Source: Proteiniphilum sp. UBA1403 (GTDB lineage: Bacteria; Bacteroidota; Bacteroidia; Bacteroidales; Dysgonomonadaceae). From it: DNA of 17,804 nucleotides. Each line of letters begins with the position of its first letter. Within the stretch, counting starts at the first letter, position 1. Location of the stretch: positions 1-17,804 of the forward strand of contig DBQD01000066.1 in the NCBI GenBank assembly GCA_002305715.1. The letters run 5' to 3'. Shown here in pieces: positions 1 through 7,106 of this stretch. The notes below the pieces were generated by a model. The model was not told the DNA's origin. It made no database searches and saw nothing but the letters and a program-made list of their open reading frames with translations. The translations under genes were made by a program, and so were the position numbers.

Positions 1-144
1 ACTTGCGAAACTTGAATTATTTATTTTTTCCTTTGCATAATCATATTGTATTAAATCATCGAAGGATGATAAAATGGGGAGCGTTGAAGTTAACAGTCCA
101 ATAGTTGTGATATCTTTGATGAATTTTCTTCTACTTTGTTCCAT
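1..144 (-). CDS. Tat-exported protein, N-terminal fragment (cut by window edge)
   Basis: An ATG at 142-144 opens a frame of 48 codons that runs without a stop to base 1, so the rest of the gene lies outside. The peptide starts MEQSRRKFIKDITTIGLLTS: a twin-arginine motif (SRRKFIK, residues 4-10) followed by a hydrophobic stretch (about 12-26), which is the layout of a Tat signal peptide for export of a folded, often cofactor-bearing protein. In Bacteroidota, such leaders are common on oxidoreductases, sugar-phosphate isomerase-like proteins and phosphoesterases, but nothing here says which this is. It begins 27 bases after the AlkD-like gene on the same strand and is probably co-transcribed with it. 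A competing ATG at 147-149 is in another frame and meets a stop after 19 codons. Confidence 0.65.
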   Translation of the reverse strand, partial: MEQSRRKFIKDITTIGLLTSTLPILSSFDDLIQYDYAKEKINNSSFAS

Positions 145-171
145 ACCATTAAGTAGTTAGGGTGTTGTAAA

Positions 172-906
172 TTATTTCAATTTGCTTGCGCTTTCTCTCC
201 TCATAGCCTCATCTCTCATATCCTTGGGCATTTTTTCAATGGCATACCGTAGTGCTGTACGTGGCATGTTGGTTTTATGTTTCACTACAAAATCGAATAC
301 CTCTTTTTGATATGCTTCGCTTGCTGCTTTCAGCATCCAACCGTAACCTTTCTGTACCAAATCGTTGTTATCGTGCAACAAGATGAGTGCAATTTGAAAA
401 ATATCATTTAAAAATAATCCCTTTCTGGCGGGTATAATTAATATGACAGATGATGCACGTCTCTCCCACAGGTTTGAGGAGGTTGCCCATTTTTTCAGTT
501 CATTGATATACTCAGGGTACATCATCATAAATGTCCCTATTGTATGGATGCATAACATATCGCAAGCGGCCCAGTTGCTTACGTAGTTTCTCACCCAATA
601 TTCGAAGATTTGAAAGTCGGCAGGTTCATATTGCTTATGCAAGGACTCAGACCAAGTACATGCAACTGCAGCTTCTTCAAGGAAACCAGTACTCCAAAGT
701 TCTTCACAATTTTCGAATATCTGCTTTTTCGATAGACTTTTTATTTGCTGTAATCCATATTTGGCGATCCTGTTCACTTCTGCCATTCGTACACCATACA
801 CTTTTGGTGCTTCATTTTCTTTGAAATAACGCTTGGCTGTAGTACGTGTCTTTTCGTCGATGCTTTCTTTGAGCATTTGTCGGATTTGATCAATAACTGT
901 TTTCAT
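172..906 (-). CDS. AlkD-like DNA alkylation repair protein
   Basis: A 244-residue all-helical protein of the HEAT-repeat DNA glycosylase family (AlkC/AlkD type), which removes alkylated bases such as 3-methyladenine and 7-methylguanine. The usual family length is 220-245. Visible family marks are the SNWAACDMLC segment (W112, D116), the WERR segment (R149/R150) and GYGWMLKAA (W190). They correspond in spacing to the Trp, Asp, Arg and Trp that line the DNA cleft of Bacillus cereus AlkD (W109, D113, R148, W187), so the catalytic Asp appears kept. The MPRTALRYAIEKMP segment near the C terminus is also typical of the family. An in-frame stop at 916-918 precludes an earlier start. A -7 promoter element lies at 967-974, giving a leader of about 55 bases. 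The Tat-signal gene follows after 27 bases. Confidence 0.88.
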   Translation of the reverse strand: MKTVIDQIRQMLKESIDEKTRTTAKRYFKENEAPKVYGVRMAEVNRIAKYGLQQIKSLSKKQIFENCEELWSTGFLEEAAVACTWSESLHKQYEPADFQIFEYWVRNYVSNWAACDMLCIHTIGTFMMMYPEYINELKKWATSSNLWERRASSVILIIPARKGLFLNDIFQIALILLHDNNDLVQKGYGWMLKAASEAYQKEVFDFVVKHKTNMPRTALRYAIEKMPKDMRDEAMRRESASKLK

Positions 907-966
907 GTATAGATGTCAATTAATTCGTGCCTCCTATTTGTAATTATTTTTTTGTACCACCGAATC

Positions 967-974
967 CAAATATA
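967..974 (-). promoter_or_regulatory. Predicted -7 promoter element of the AlkD-like gene
   Basis: On the minus strand this reads TATATTTG, a full match to the Bacteroidota -7 consensus TAnnTTTG, 60 bases upstream of the ATG at 906. No clear TTTG -33 element is seen at the expected distance, so the call rests on the -7 match and its place. Confidence 0.45.
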
Positions 975-994
975 GTAGTATTCTTTTTGTATTG

Positions 995-1016
995 CTTGAG
1001 TATCACTTGAGTATCC
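995..1016. repeat. Tandem 11-bp direct repeat
   Basis: Two head-to-tail copies of CTTGAGTATC followed by A or C. The core TGAGTATCA recurs once more at 1108-1116. The repeat sits upstream of both the AlkD-like promoter and corA; a regulatory role is only a possibility. Confidence 0.5.
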
Positions 1017-1060
1017 CTTGTTGCTTTTGTCTTATATCAAGAAACGAAGGTAATAAAAAA

Positions 1061-1081
1061 CAGATCAATCTGATTAATCTG
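1061..1081. promoter_or_regulatory. 21-bp palindrome upstream of corA, possible operator
   Basis: Arms CAGATCAATC and GATTAATCTG flank a single central T; nine of ten positions are complementary. It lies 130 bases before the corA start and about 87 bases behind the AlkD-like -7 element. The odd spacing (10-1-10) is typical of a dimeric repressor site, but no regulator gene is adjacent and no run of T follows that would make it a terminator. Confidence 0.35.
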
Positions 1082-1210
1082 CTCCATTATATTCTTATTA
1101 TTTTCTGTGAGTATCAGAAGCTCTGTGCAAATAGTCAATTCGCAAATTGTATGATAAACGTTTCAAAAAAAATTGTATCTTGCAATCTGATTCTCATTCT
1201 TTTTCTACAT

Positions 1211-2269
1211 ATGCATCAAGTTCCTGTAAAACGACAAGAAGACATTGGGCTGTCACCGTATGAACTGAAGTTTCGTGGTCGGCATCGTTCCCAAGATGTA
1301 AAAATTACGCTGTTTGATATTTCAAACAATGATGTACTGGAAACGACCATTCACTCGGTAGATGAAATTCAATCCTATAAAGATAAACTCATTTGGCTTA
1401 ATGTTGATGGTCTCCACAATGAATATCTTATGGCTGAACTGGCAGAAAGCCTGCATATTCCAACAGAAATTTTATCGGATGTGATGGAGCCGGGTTCACG
1501 CCCACAGACAGAAGAGTTCGACAATGGTCTTTTCATGTCCATAAAAATGATGCAGTATGGTGAAACGTTAAATAAGATATCCATCGATAATCTGAGTATT
1601 GTTGTGATGAAGAATATGCTGATAACATTTCAGGAAGAACACAACAGACTGTTTGATCCAGTGAAAGAGCGCCTGAAGAAACATAATAAGCGATTCAAAT
1701 CACAGGGAATTGATTATCTAACCTTTGCCTTGCTTGATGTTGTGATTGATAATTATATTTATATATTGGGAACAATTGGCGAGAAGATAGAGGACCTTGA
1801 TACAAAAATGGTGATCAACCCAAACCGTGGAACACTGAAAATTATAAAGCTTTTCAAGCGAGAGCTTAGTAATCTTGGTCGATACATTAAACCTGCATGG
1901 GAGATGGTTGCGTGCCTCGTGAAGAATGATAGTGATTTTATTTCACAGAAAAACCACAAGCATTTTAAAGAATTGCAGGATAATATAAACCAAGCGGTAG
2001 AAATACTGGAATATTATCGGGAGATATTGAATGATGAATTGAATGTTTACCACTCCTCCATGAGTACCCGTTTGAATGATATCATGGCATTGTTGACGAT
2101 ATTTTCGGTGATATTTATTCCTCTCTCATTTATTGCGGGAGTCTATGGAATGAATTTCGATAATATGCCAGAACTTCATCTTGCAAATGGATATTACATC
2201 ATATGGTGTGTGATGTTGCTGATTGCAGCTGGTATGCTTTGGTATTTCAAACGAAAAAAATGGTTCTGA
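1211..2269 (+). CDS. corA: CorA-type magnesium/cobalt channel
   Basis: A 352-residue inner-membrane pentameric channel that takes up Mg2+ (also Co2+, Ni2+). The N-terminal two thirds form the cytoplasmic funnel domain with the long stalk helix; two membrane helices lie at the C terminus, joined by the signature GMN loop (GVYGMNFDNMPEL, about residues 310-322), and the protein ends in the basic tail KRKKWF. The sequence lines up from end to end with the well-studied Thermotoga maritima CorA, which is 351 residues. That alignment begins near IGLSPYELKFRG, so I chose the ATG at 1211; a longer in-frame start at 992 would add 73 unrelated residues. The gene converges with the DUF4919 gene, with only 10 bases between the two stops. 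Confidence 0.93.
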   Translation: MHQVPVKRQEDIGLSPYELKFRGRHRSQDVKITLFDISNNDVLETTIHSVDEIQSYKDKLIWLNVDGLHNEYLMAELAESLHIPTEILSDVMEPGSRPQTEEFDNGLFMSIKMMQYGETLNKISIDNLSIVVMKNMLITFQEEHNRLFDPVKERLKKHNKRFKSQGIDYLTFALLDVVIDNYIYILGTIGEKIEDLDTKMVINPNRGTLKIIKLFKRELSNLGRYIKPAWEMVACLVKNDSDFISQKNHKHFKELQDNINQAVEILEYYREILNDELNVYHSSMSTRLNDIMALLTIFSVIFIPLSFIAGVYGMNFDNMPELHLANGYYIIWCVMLLIAAGMLWYFKRKKWF

Positions 2270-2279
2270 AATTGATTGT

Positions 2280-2978
2280 TTATAATTTATTGCCTCCTTT
2301 CACTTTAAGGTGCTCCATAATGATGCTAATATTGAAATAAACTTTTTCTACACCAAAACGGTTCTCAGACAGCGATAGATAGTTGACTTTGTTTCCTTTT
2401 AGTATTTTGTCTTCCCCACCGAAGTTAAATCCTAAGAAAGGCAATATATCATATTCATGGGCTACTTTGATCACATAATAAGGAGTTTTTTCAGACATAC
2501 CGTCACCTGTACTAATGATGGCATCCTGCACTATTCGCCTTTTAAGTGCGACTTTCTTATATTCTTCCGTATTATTATCTTGAGCGTATACCAGAAGTTG
2601 CGCATTCAGAGCTCGTAAATTAAAAGGATCTTCCTCCAATAATGCAGCAGCGTATTGGAGAATGTTTGCAAAATCTTCCTGCGTAAATGACTGTTTCGAT
2701 AAAATGGAAACTAACTTACTATTAAACTCCGACGTGTCAGTGGGTACGTAACCCGGTTGGTATATATATCCAAAATAAAGATGCCTCCCTTCCTCTTGCG
2801 TCATCTGAGTAGTACCTGTTAGATACATACGCATCAAATTCGGGTAATAATAGGAAGAAGATGCAGTCTTCACATTTCGTGCAATCTGGGAAAAATCAGG
2901 TGCACTGAAAAAGTCTTGCGATTTTACCTGTAAGATTACAAAGAGAAGCAGACCCAGGATGAATATTTTTTTTTGCAT
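2280..2978 (-). CDS. Secreted DUF4919-like protein
   Basis: A 232-residue protein with an N-terminal signal peptide (MQKKIFILGLLLFVILQVKS, likely cleaved near residue 20), so it is probably periplasmic or surface-located. The body resembles the DUF4919 family of Bacteroidota: an N-terminal FxxIA-like segment, YYPNLMRMYLTG, the GRHLYFGYIYQPGY block (about residues 64-77), a helical TPR-like middle (about 95-140) and GDGMSEKTPYYVIKVAHEYDIL (about 158-179). Its function is unknown. It lies downstream of fabD on the same strand, separated by a strong hairpin, and no clear promoter of its own was found. The family assignment is from memory of the sequence pattern. Confidence 0.75.
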   Translation of the reverse strand: MQKKIFILGLLLFVILQVKSQDFFSAPDFSQIARNVKTASSSYYYPNLMRMYLTGTTQMTQEEGRHLYFGYIYQPGYVPTDTSEFNSKLVSILSKQSFTQEDFANILQYAAALLEEDPFNLRALNAQLLVYAQDNNTEEYKKVALKRRIVQDAIISTGDGMSEKTPYYVIKVAHEYDILPFLGFNFGGEDKILKGNKVNYLSLSENRFGVEKVYFNISIIMEHLKVKGGNKL

Positions 2979-2997
2979 AATCTAACTCATATTGAAT

Positions 2998-3034
2998 AAT
3001 TAAGGGTGTCCACTTTATGTAAACACCCTTAATT
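2998..3034 (-). terminator. Hairpin after fabD, probable terminator
   Basis: A perfect 12-bp inverted repeat, AATTAAGGGTGT and ACACCCTTAATT, around a 13-base loop. It starts three bases past the fabD stop codon on the minus strand. The descending strand is followed by ATTCAATAT rather than a clean T run, so termination may be partial; it could also stabilise the 3' end of the fabD message while letting some transcription reach the DUF4919 gene. Confidence 0.6.
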
Positions 3035-3037
3035 AAA

Positions 3038-3919
3038 TTATTGTTTTCCGGAAACCGTCACACTATTGTCAATCTTGGTTATCAACCCCTGAAGCACATT
3101 GCCCGGTCCTAACTCCACAAATTCCATAGCTCCATCGGCAATCATTTGCTTAACCGACTGGGTCCATTTCACCGGAGAGGTTAACTGTACAATGAGATTT
3201 TTCTTGATAACCACAGGATCAGTTTCACCTACAGTTGAAACGTTTTGATACACAGGACAGATTGGTGCAGAAAAATGTGTTACTTCGATAGCTTCCATCA
3301 GCTCAAGTCTGGCAGGTTCCATTAGTGGTGAGTGAAATGCTCCACCCACTTTCAACGGAAGGGCACGTTTGGCACCAGCCGCTTTCATCAATTCACACGC
3401 TTTTTCTATTCCACTGTTTGAACCGGAGATCACAATTTGACCGGGGCAATTATAGTTGGCAGGAACAACTACATCTTCAATCGAAGCACAGACTTCCTCT
3501 ACTTTCTCGTCTGCCAATCCAAGGATGGCAGCCATGGTTGAAGGATTTGCTTCACAAGCTTTTTGCATGGCCAATGCACGTGCATAAACAAGCTTTAAAC
3601 CCTCTTCAAACGACAAAGCTCCGGCAGCAACTAAGGCAGAGAACTCTCCTAGAGAGTGACCGGCTGTCATATCGGGTTTAAAAGCATCTCCCAGGCTCTT
3701 GGCTAGAATTACCGAATGCAGGAAGATGGCTGGCTGTGTGACTTTGGTCTGTTTGAGCTCCTCGTCACTCCCTTCAAACATCAAATCGGTGATCCGGAAA
3801 CCCAGTATGTCGTTGGCTTTCTCAAAAAGATCCTTCGCCAAAGGAAGGGTTTCATACAATTCTTTTCCCATTCCTGTGAACTGGGCTCCCTGTCCCGGGA
3901 ATACATACGCTTTCTTCAT
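3038..3919 (-). CDS. fabD: Malonyl-CoA:acyl carrier protein transacylase
   Basis: A 293-residue cytoplasmic enzyme of normal family length that moves the malonyl group from CoA to acyl carrier protein, supplying the two-carbon donor for fatty-acid synthesis. All active-site landmarks are present: the oxyanion-hole motif FPGQGAQ (residues 7-13), the nucleophile in GHSLGE (S89), R114 in VYARALAMQ that holds the malonyl carboxylate, and the catalytic histidine in GAFHSPLM (H196). The closing motif ELGPGNVLQGL (about 270-280) is also typical. It lies 66 bases downstream of the acyl-CoA ligase gene on the same strand, and a hairpin marks its 3' end. The usual fab neighbours (fabH, fabF, acpP) are absent from the window. 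Confidence 0.95.
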   Translation of the reverse strand: MKKAYVFPGQGAQFTGMGKELYETLPLAKDLFEKANDILGFRITDLMFEGSDEELKQTKVTQPAIFLHSVILAKSLGDAFKPDMTAGHSLGEFSALVAAGALSFEEGLKLVYARALAMQKACEANPSTMAAILGLADEKVEEVCASIEDVVVPANYNCPGQIVISGSNSGIEKACELMKAAGAKRALPLKVGGAFHSPLMEPARLELMEAIEVTHFSAPICPVYQNVSTVGETDPVVIKKNLIVQLTSPVKWTQSVKQMIADGAMEFVELGPGNVLQGLITKIDNSVTVSGKQ

Positions 3920-3925
3920 ATTAAA

Positions 3926-3955
3926 AAAAACTATTTAGTCGGATTATTGATTCAA
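3926..3955 (-). promoter_or_regulatory. Possible fabD promoter
   Basis: On the minus strand TTG and TAGTTTTT are spaced 19 bases apart; the second differs from TAnnTTTG only at the last base. It would start transcription only a few bases before the fabD ATG. A 12-bp palindrome, ATTCAATTGAAT (3950-3961), overlaps the -33 part. The region is very AT-rich, so chance is a real alternative. Confidence 0.28.
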
Positions 3956-3985
3956 TTGAATAAACACGCAAAAACGGTGTTCTGT

Positions 3986-5638
3986 TCAGTTCTTTTCTCG
4001 TATCGCTACGCGGCGTATCTTTCCACTGATAGTTTTTGGCAACTCTTGCACAAACTCAATCACACGTGGATATTTGTAAGGAGCAGTTACATTTTTCACA
4101 TGCTCTTGAATTTCTGTGGCCAATGCATCGCTGGCCTTGTCTTTATATTCTTCTGCCAATACAATGGTGGCCTTAATTACTTGCCCACGAATTTCGTCAG
4201 GTACCCCGGTAATGGCACATTCCACAACAGCTGGATGTGTCATAACAGCACTTTCTACTTCAAAAGGTCCGATGCGATAACCGGAGCTCTTAATTACATC
4301 GTCGGTGCGGCCCACGAACCAGTAGTAGCCATCTTCGTCACGCCAAGCCATGTCACCTGTGTGATATACATTGTTTGCATACACCTTTTCTGTAAGTTCT
4401 TGGTCGCGGTAATATCCCATAAAGAGTCCCAAGGGACGGTTCTCGTCGGTATAAAAAACAATCTCTCCCTGTTCACCATCTTCAGCCGACCGACCGTCGT
4501 ATGTGAGTAAATCCATTTTATAGAGAGGGTTAGGGACACCCATAGATCCAGGTTTAGGTTCAATCCAAGGGAAGGTGATGATGGTCGGCGCAGTTTCCGT
4601 CTGTCCGAATGCTTCCATCATCTTTATGCCTGTCTGCTGTTGAAAAGCTTCAAAAACCGACGGGTTAAGCGCTTCTCCGGCAGTTGTACAATATTCAAGC
4701 GACGAGAGATCATACTTGCTTAAGTCTTCACGTATAAGAAAACGAAATATAGTAGGAGGTGCACAGAAGGAAGTTACCTTATAGGTTGAGATCATACGCA
4801 ACATGTCATCAGGAATAAAACGCCCCTCGAAATCATACACAAAGACGCAGGCTCCTACAATCCACTGTCCATATAATTTACCCCACACAGCCTTTGCCCA
4901 TCCGGTATCTGCTACTGTGAGGTGGACGCTATCTTCATGCAAGTTGTGCCAATACTTGGCGGTAGTGATGTGACCGAGTGGATAGGTAAAATCATGAATC
5001 ACCATCTTAGGCTGTCCTGTTGTGCCCGAAGTGAAATAGAGAATCATGATGTCTTCGTTGTTGTTCACAATATCCGGCTTAACAAACGGAGCTGCATTCT
5101 CTACTCCTTTGTGGAAGTTTACCCATCCCTCCATCTGTTTATTACCGACAAGGATACGATGATTTACCGATGGCGATTTGGCAATAGCTAGATCAACGTG
5201 GGTAATTAGGTAGTCATCTTCTGCTGCCACAATTGCTTTTACATCAGCCGCATTGTTGCGGTAAATGATATCTTTGTCGGTCAGCAAATGAGTAGCAGGT
5301 ATGGCTACTGCACCTATTTTGTGCAATGCAAGTATGGTCTGCCAGAATTCAATGCTTCGTTTTAGAATGAGCATGACCATATCTCCTTTTCCAATTCCGA
5401 GTGATTGCAGAAAAGAGGCAGTTTTATCGGAGAGATCTTTCAGTTCCCCGAAGTTTAGGTCGCGGTGTAATCCCTTGTCGTTCGTCCAGCATAGCGCCCT
5501 TTTATTGGGGTTTATCCTGGCCCATTCATCTACCACATCATACGCAAAGTTGAAATTCTCGGGTACCTTAATTTCGTAATTCTCAATGAAATCTTGGTGA
5601 GAACTGAAGGAAATCTTCTTTACAAATTTTTCTAACAT
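3986..5638 (-). CDS. AMP-forming acyl-CoA ligase (acetyl/medium-chain type)
   Basis: A 550-residue enzyme of the ANL adenylating superfamily that activates a carboxylic acid with ATP and joins it to CoA. Domain landmarks in order: phosphate-binding loop TSGTTGQPK (203-211), the MEAFGQTE adenine/acyl-site motif (341-348), YHTGD (425-429), the hinge and GRTDDVIKSSGYRIGP block (443-458), and the C-terminal catalytic lysine in ISGKIRR (K540). The overall pattern is closest to short/medium-chain acyl-CoA synthetases rather than true acetyl-CoA synthetase, which is about 100 residues longer. The substrate cannot be read from the sequence. It begins 30 bases after the XRE-cupin regulator on the same strand, suggesting one transcript and control by that regulator, and fabD follows. 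Confidence 0.9.
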   Translation of the reverse strand: MLEKFVKKISFSSHQDFIENYEIKVPENFNFAYDVVDEWARINPNKRALCWTNDKGLHRDLNFGELKDLSDKTASFLQSLGIGKGDMVMLILKRSIEFWQTILALHKIGAVAIPATHLLTDKDIIYRNNAADVKAIVAAEDDYLITHVDLAIAKSPSVNHRILVGNKQMEGWVNFHKGVENAAPFVKPDIVNNNEDIMILYFTSGTTGQPKMVIHDFTYPLGHITTAKYWHNLHEDSVHLTVADTGWAKAVWGKLYGQWIVGACVFVYDFEGRFIPDDMLRMISTYKVTSFCAPPTIFRFLIREDLSKYDLSSLEYCTTAGEALNPSVFEAFQQQTGIKMMEAFGQTETAPTIITFPWIEPKPGSMGVPNPLYKMDLLTYDGRSAEDGEQGEIVFYTDENRPLGLFMGYYRDQELTEKVYANNVYHTGDMAWRDEDGYYWFVGRTDDVIKSSGYRIGPFEVESAVMTHPAVVECAITGVPDEIRGQVIKATIVLAEEYKDKASDALATEIQEHVKNVTAPYKYPRVIEFVQELPKTISGKIRRVAIREKN

Positions 5639-5668
5639 GATAACCTGAATTATGATTGTTTGCGTGGA

Positions 5669-6229
5669 CTATGGATATAAAACAACGGCCAGAAACTTCA
5701 CTGGCTTGTTGTGGAGAGCCTTCATACCATGCGGAAGGGAGGAATCGAAGTATATACTATCTCCTTCGTTGAGGATCAGCTCTTTATCGTTTATTTTCAA
5801 CATCATACTACCTTCTAGAATCATATTGAATTCTTGTCCGGCATGAATGTTCTGCGTGTAATCCTCTTCCTCTGTTTTAGGTTCTACTGTCACAACGAAC
5901 ACTTCAGCAATATTATTGGTGAATCCCGAAGTGAGCGACTGGTATTTGTAGGCTGATACTCGCTCTACGCTAACCCCCTTGTCTTTGCGGGTAATGAAAT
6001 AAGCATTCATTTTGGGTTCGGTCCCAAACATCAGGGTGGTCAGGTCCACGTTAAATTCTCGCTCTATGCGCTGCAAGAAAGATACAGAAATATCTTTCTC
6101 ACCTGTTTCATACTGCAGATAAACCGTCTCATCCACTTCCAACTTTTGAGCCATCTCGGCAGTTGTTAAATTGAGAGCGTCGCGTAAACCCTGTATGCGT
6201 TCGCCTATTTGTTTTAAATCTGTTCCCAT
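5669..6229 (-). CDS. XRE-family regulator with C-terminal cupin domain
   Basis: A 186-residue DNA-binding protein. Residues about 6-67 form a Cro/C1-type helix-turn-helix (IGERIQGLRDALNLTTAEMA, then the YLQYETGEKDIS recognition region). Residues about 115-185 form a small-molecule-binding cupin barrel: motif one includes H129, G131, E133 and G140 in the HAGQEFNMILEG stretch; motif two is GDSIYFDSSLPHG with H167. Proteins of this layout usually sense a small ligand and regulate the adjacent metabolic gene, here the acyl-CoA ligase 30 bases downstream, so the ligand may be the acid or its CoA ester (inference). The gene has its own -7 element and a perfect palindrome at the predicted start point, which suggests autoregulation. 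Confidence 0.9.
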   Translation of the reverse strand: MGTDLKQIGERIQGLRDALNLTTAEMAQKLEVDETVYLQYETGEKDISVSFLQRIEREFNVDLTTLMFGTEPKMNAYFITRKDKGVSVERVSAYKYQSLTSGFTNNIAEVFVVTVEPKTEEEDYTQNIHAGQEFNMILEGSMMLKINDKELILNEGDSIYFDSSLPHGMKALHNKPVKFLAVVLYP

Positions 6230-6257
6230 TATCTTAATTGAATTGATTTATTTTCAT

Positions 6258-6286
6258 GGGTTTATACCCTAAATATTGACAATATT
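6258..6286 (-). promoter_or_regulatory. Candidate operator of the XRE-cupin regulator
   Basis: AATATTGACAATATT (6272-6286) is a perfect 7-1-7 palindrome that starts five bases past the predicted -7 element and so covers the likely transcription start. Two bases further downstream, 6258-6269 reads GGGTTTATACCC, with complementary GGGT/ACCC ends. A dimer bound here would block initiation, consistent with self-repression by the XRE protein. Binding itself is inference. Confidence 0.5.
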
Positions 6287-6291
6287 AGTTA

Positions 6292-6299
6292 CAAAGATA
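6292..6299 (-). promoter_or_regulatory. Predicted -7 promoter element of the XRE-cupin / acyl-CoA ligase unit
   Basis: Minus-strand TATCTTTG is a full match to TAnnTTTG in the 82-base gap after the ZIP transporter gene, about 63 bases before the regulator's ATG. The -33 region is only T-rich, without a clear TTTG. Confidence 0.55.
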
Positions 6300-6311
6300 C
6301 TTTTTTTACTT

Positions 6312-7106
6312 TTAAATAAATAGAAAAAGGCTGATTGCCATCACGGCCATACCGGCAACAAGTCCTATGATGGAGAGGTGGTGTTTACCATATTTCTCTG
6401 CACTGGGAAGTAGTTCATCCAGTGAGATAAAGATCATAATTCCCGCAACGGCGGAAAGTATGAATGCGTCGAGTGCCGGATTCCAGAAGGGAAGTAGAAA
6501 TAAAAAGGCAATTAAGGCACCTATAGGCTCAGCCAACCCCGAAGCAAAAGAGAGCCAAAAGGCTTTTTTCTTGCTACCTGTGGAATGATAGATTGGAACA
6601 GCCACAGCAATACCTTCAGGGATATTATGGATGGCAATAGCCGCCGTAATTGGTATGGCCACTTCCATTGAATTCAGAGCCGACATGAAGGTTGCAATAC
6701 CTTCGGGAAAGTTGTGAATGGCAATGGTGATTGCCGTAATGATACCTGTCTGTTTTAACCGGTAGTTCGACTTCATCTCTTCTACTCCGTGCATCTCATG
6801 CGGATTGCGAGATTCGGGAATTACAAAGTCTATTAGCGCAATAATTGCAATTCCTCCAAAGAAGCCGAAGATCATGTATAGGGCACCAAGCTTATCGCCA
6901 TAGAGGTCTGAGAGTGATGTCAATGCTTTGGGAAGCATCTCCATAAACGAGACATAGATCATCACCCCTGCAGAAAGTCCCAGCGACAAACTCAGAAAGT
7001 TTGTATTCGTACGTTTAGCTACGAAGGCAATGAGACTCCCTATTCCAGTTGACAAACCGGCAAACAGTGTTAATAGTAAAGCAATAAGAATGCTATGATT
7101 GTCCAT
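6312..7106 (-). CDS. zupT: ZIP-family zinc/divalent metal transporter
   Basis: A 264-residue inner-membrane protein with about eight membrane segments, the normal size for the ZupT branch of the ZIP family, which imports Zn2+ and often Fe2+, Mn2+ or Co2+. The two metal-site signatures are clear: HNFPEG (131-136) and HNIPEG (160-165), with a further EP pair in SGLAEPIG (about 189-196). A soluble loop with His and Glu (about 97-112) separates the third and fourth helices. Its ATG overlaps the stop of the inositol-phosphatase-like gene by one base (TAATG), so translation is probably coupled, and it closes the ispE-started gene string. The symbol rests on family resemblance; the metal actually carried is not shown by sequence. 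Confidence 0.9.
   Translation of the reverse strand: MDNHSILIALLLTLFAGLSTGIGSLIAFVAKRTNTNFLSLSLGLSAGVMIYVSFMEMLPKALTSLSDLYGDKLGALYMIFGFFGGIAIIALIDFVIPESRNPHEMHGVEEMKSNYRLKQTGIITAITIAIHNFPEGIATFMSALNSMEVAIPITAAIAIHNIPEGIAVAVPIYHSTGSKKKAFWLSFASGLAEPIGALIAFLFLLPFWNPALDAFILSAVAGIMIFISLDELLPSAEKYGKHHLSIIGLVAGMAVMAISLFLFI

Larger units (their letters stand above)
907..1210. other. Divergent intergenic region between the AlkD-like gene and corA
   Basis: These 304 bases separate two divergent genes. They hold the AlkD-like promoter (967-974), a tandem 11-bp direct repeat (995-1016) and a 21-bp palindrome (1061-1081). An open frame from an ATG at 992 runs into corA, but its 73 extra residues (rich in Cys, Ile, Leu, Asn) match nothing I recognise and the CorA family begins at 1211, so I treat it as non-coding leader. 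No clean TAnnTTTG element was found for corA; the nearest partial match is TATCTTGC at 1176-1183. Confidence 0.5.

Noticed and set aside
930..935. AGGAGG (minus strand) as a Shine-Dalgarno site for the AlkD-like gene
   Set aside because: It is 24 bases from the ATG, too far for ribosome binding; an in-frame stop at 916-918 precludes a closer upstream start, and Bacteroidota rarely use such sites.
3963..3981. Five-bp stem AACAC/GTGTT as a terminator after the acyl-CoA ligase gene
   Set aside because: The stem is short with a nine-base loop and mismatched inner bases; there is not enough to call termination before fabD.
3716..4510. Long open frame (264 codons) on the plus strand opposite fabD and the acyl-CoA ligase
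   Set aside because: It lies antisense across two well-supported genes and their gap, has no recognisable domain, and its composition is that of a reversed coding strand.
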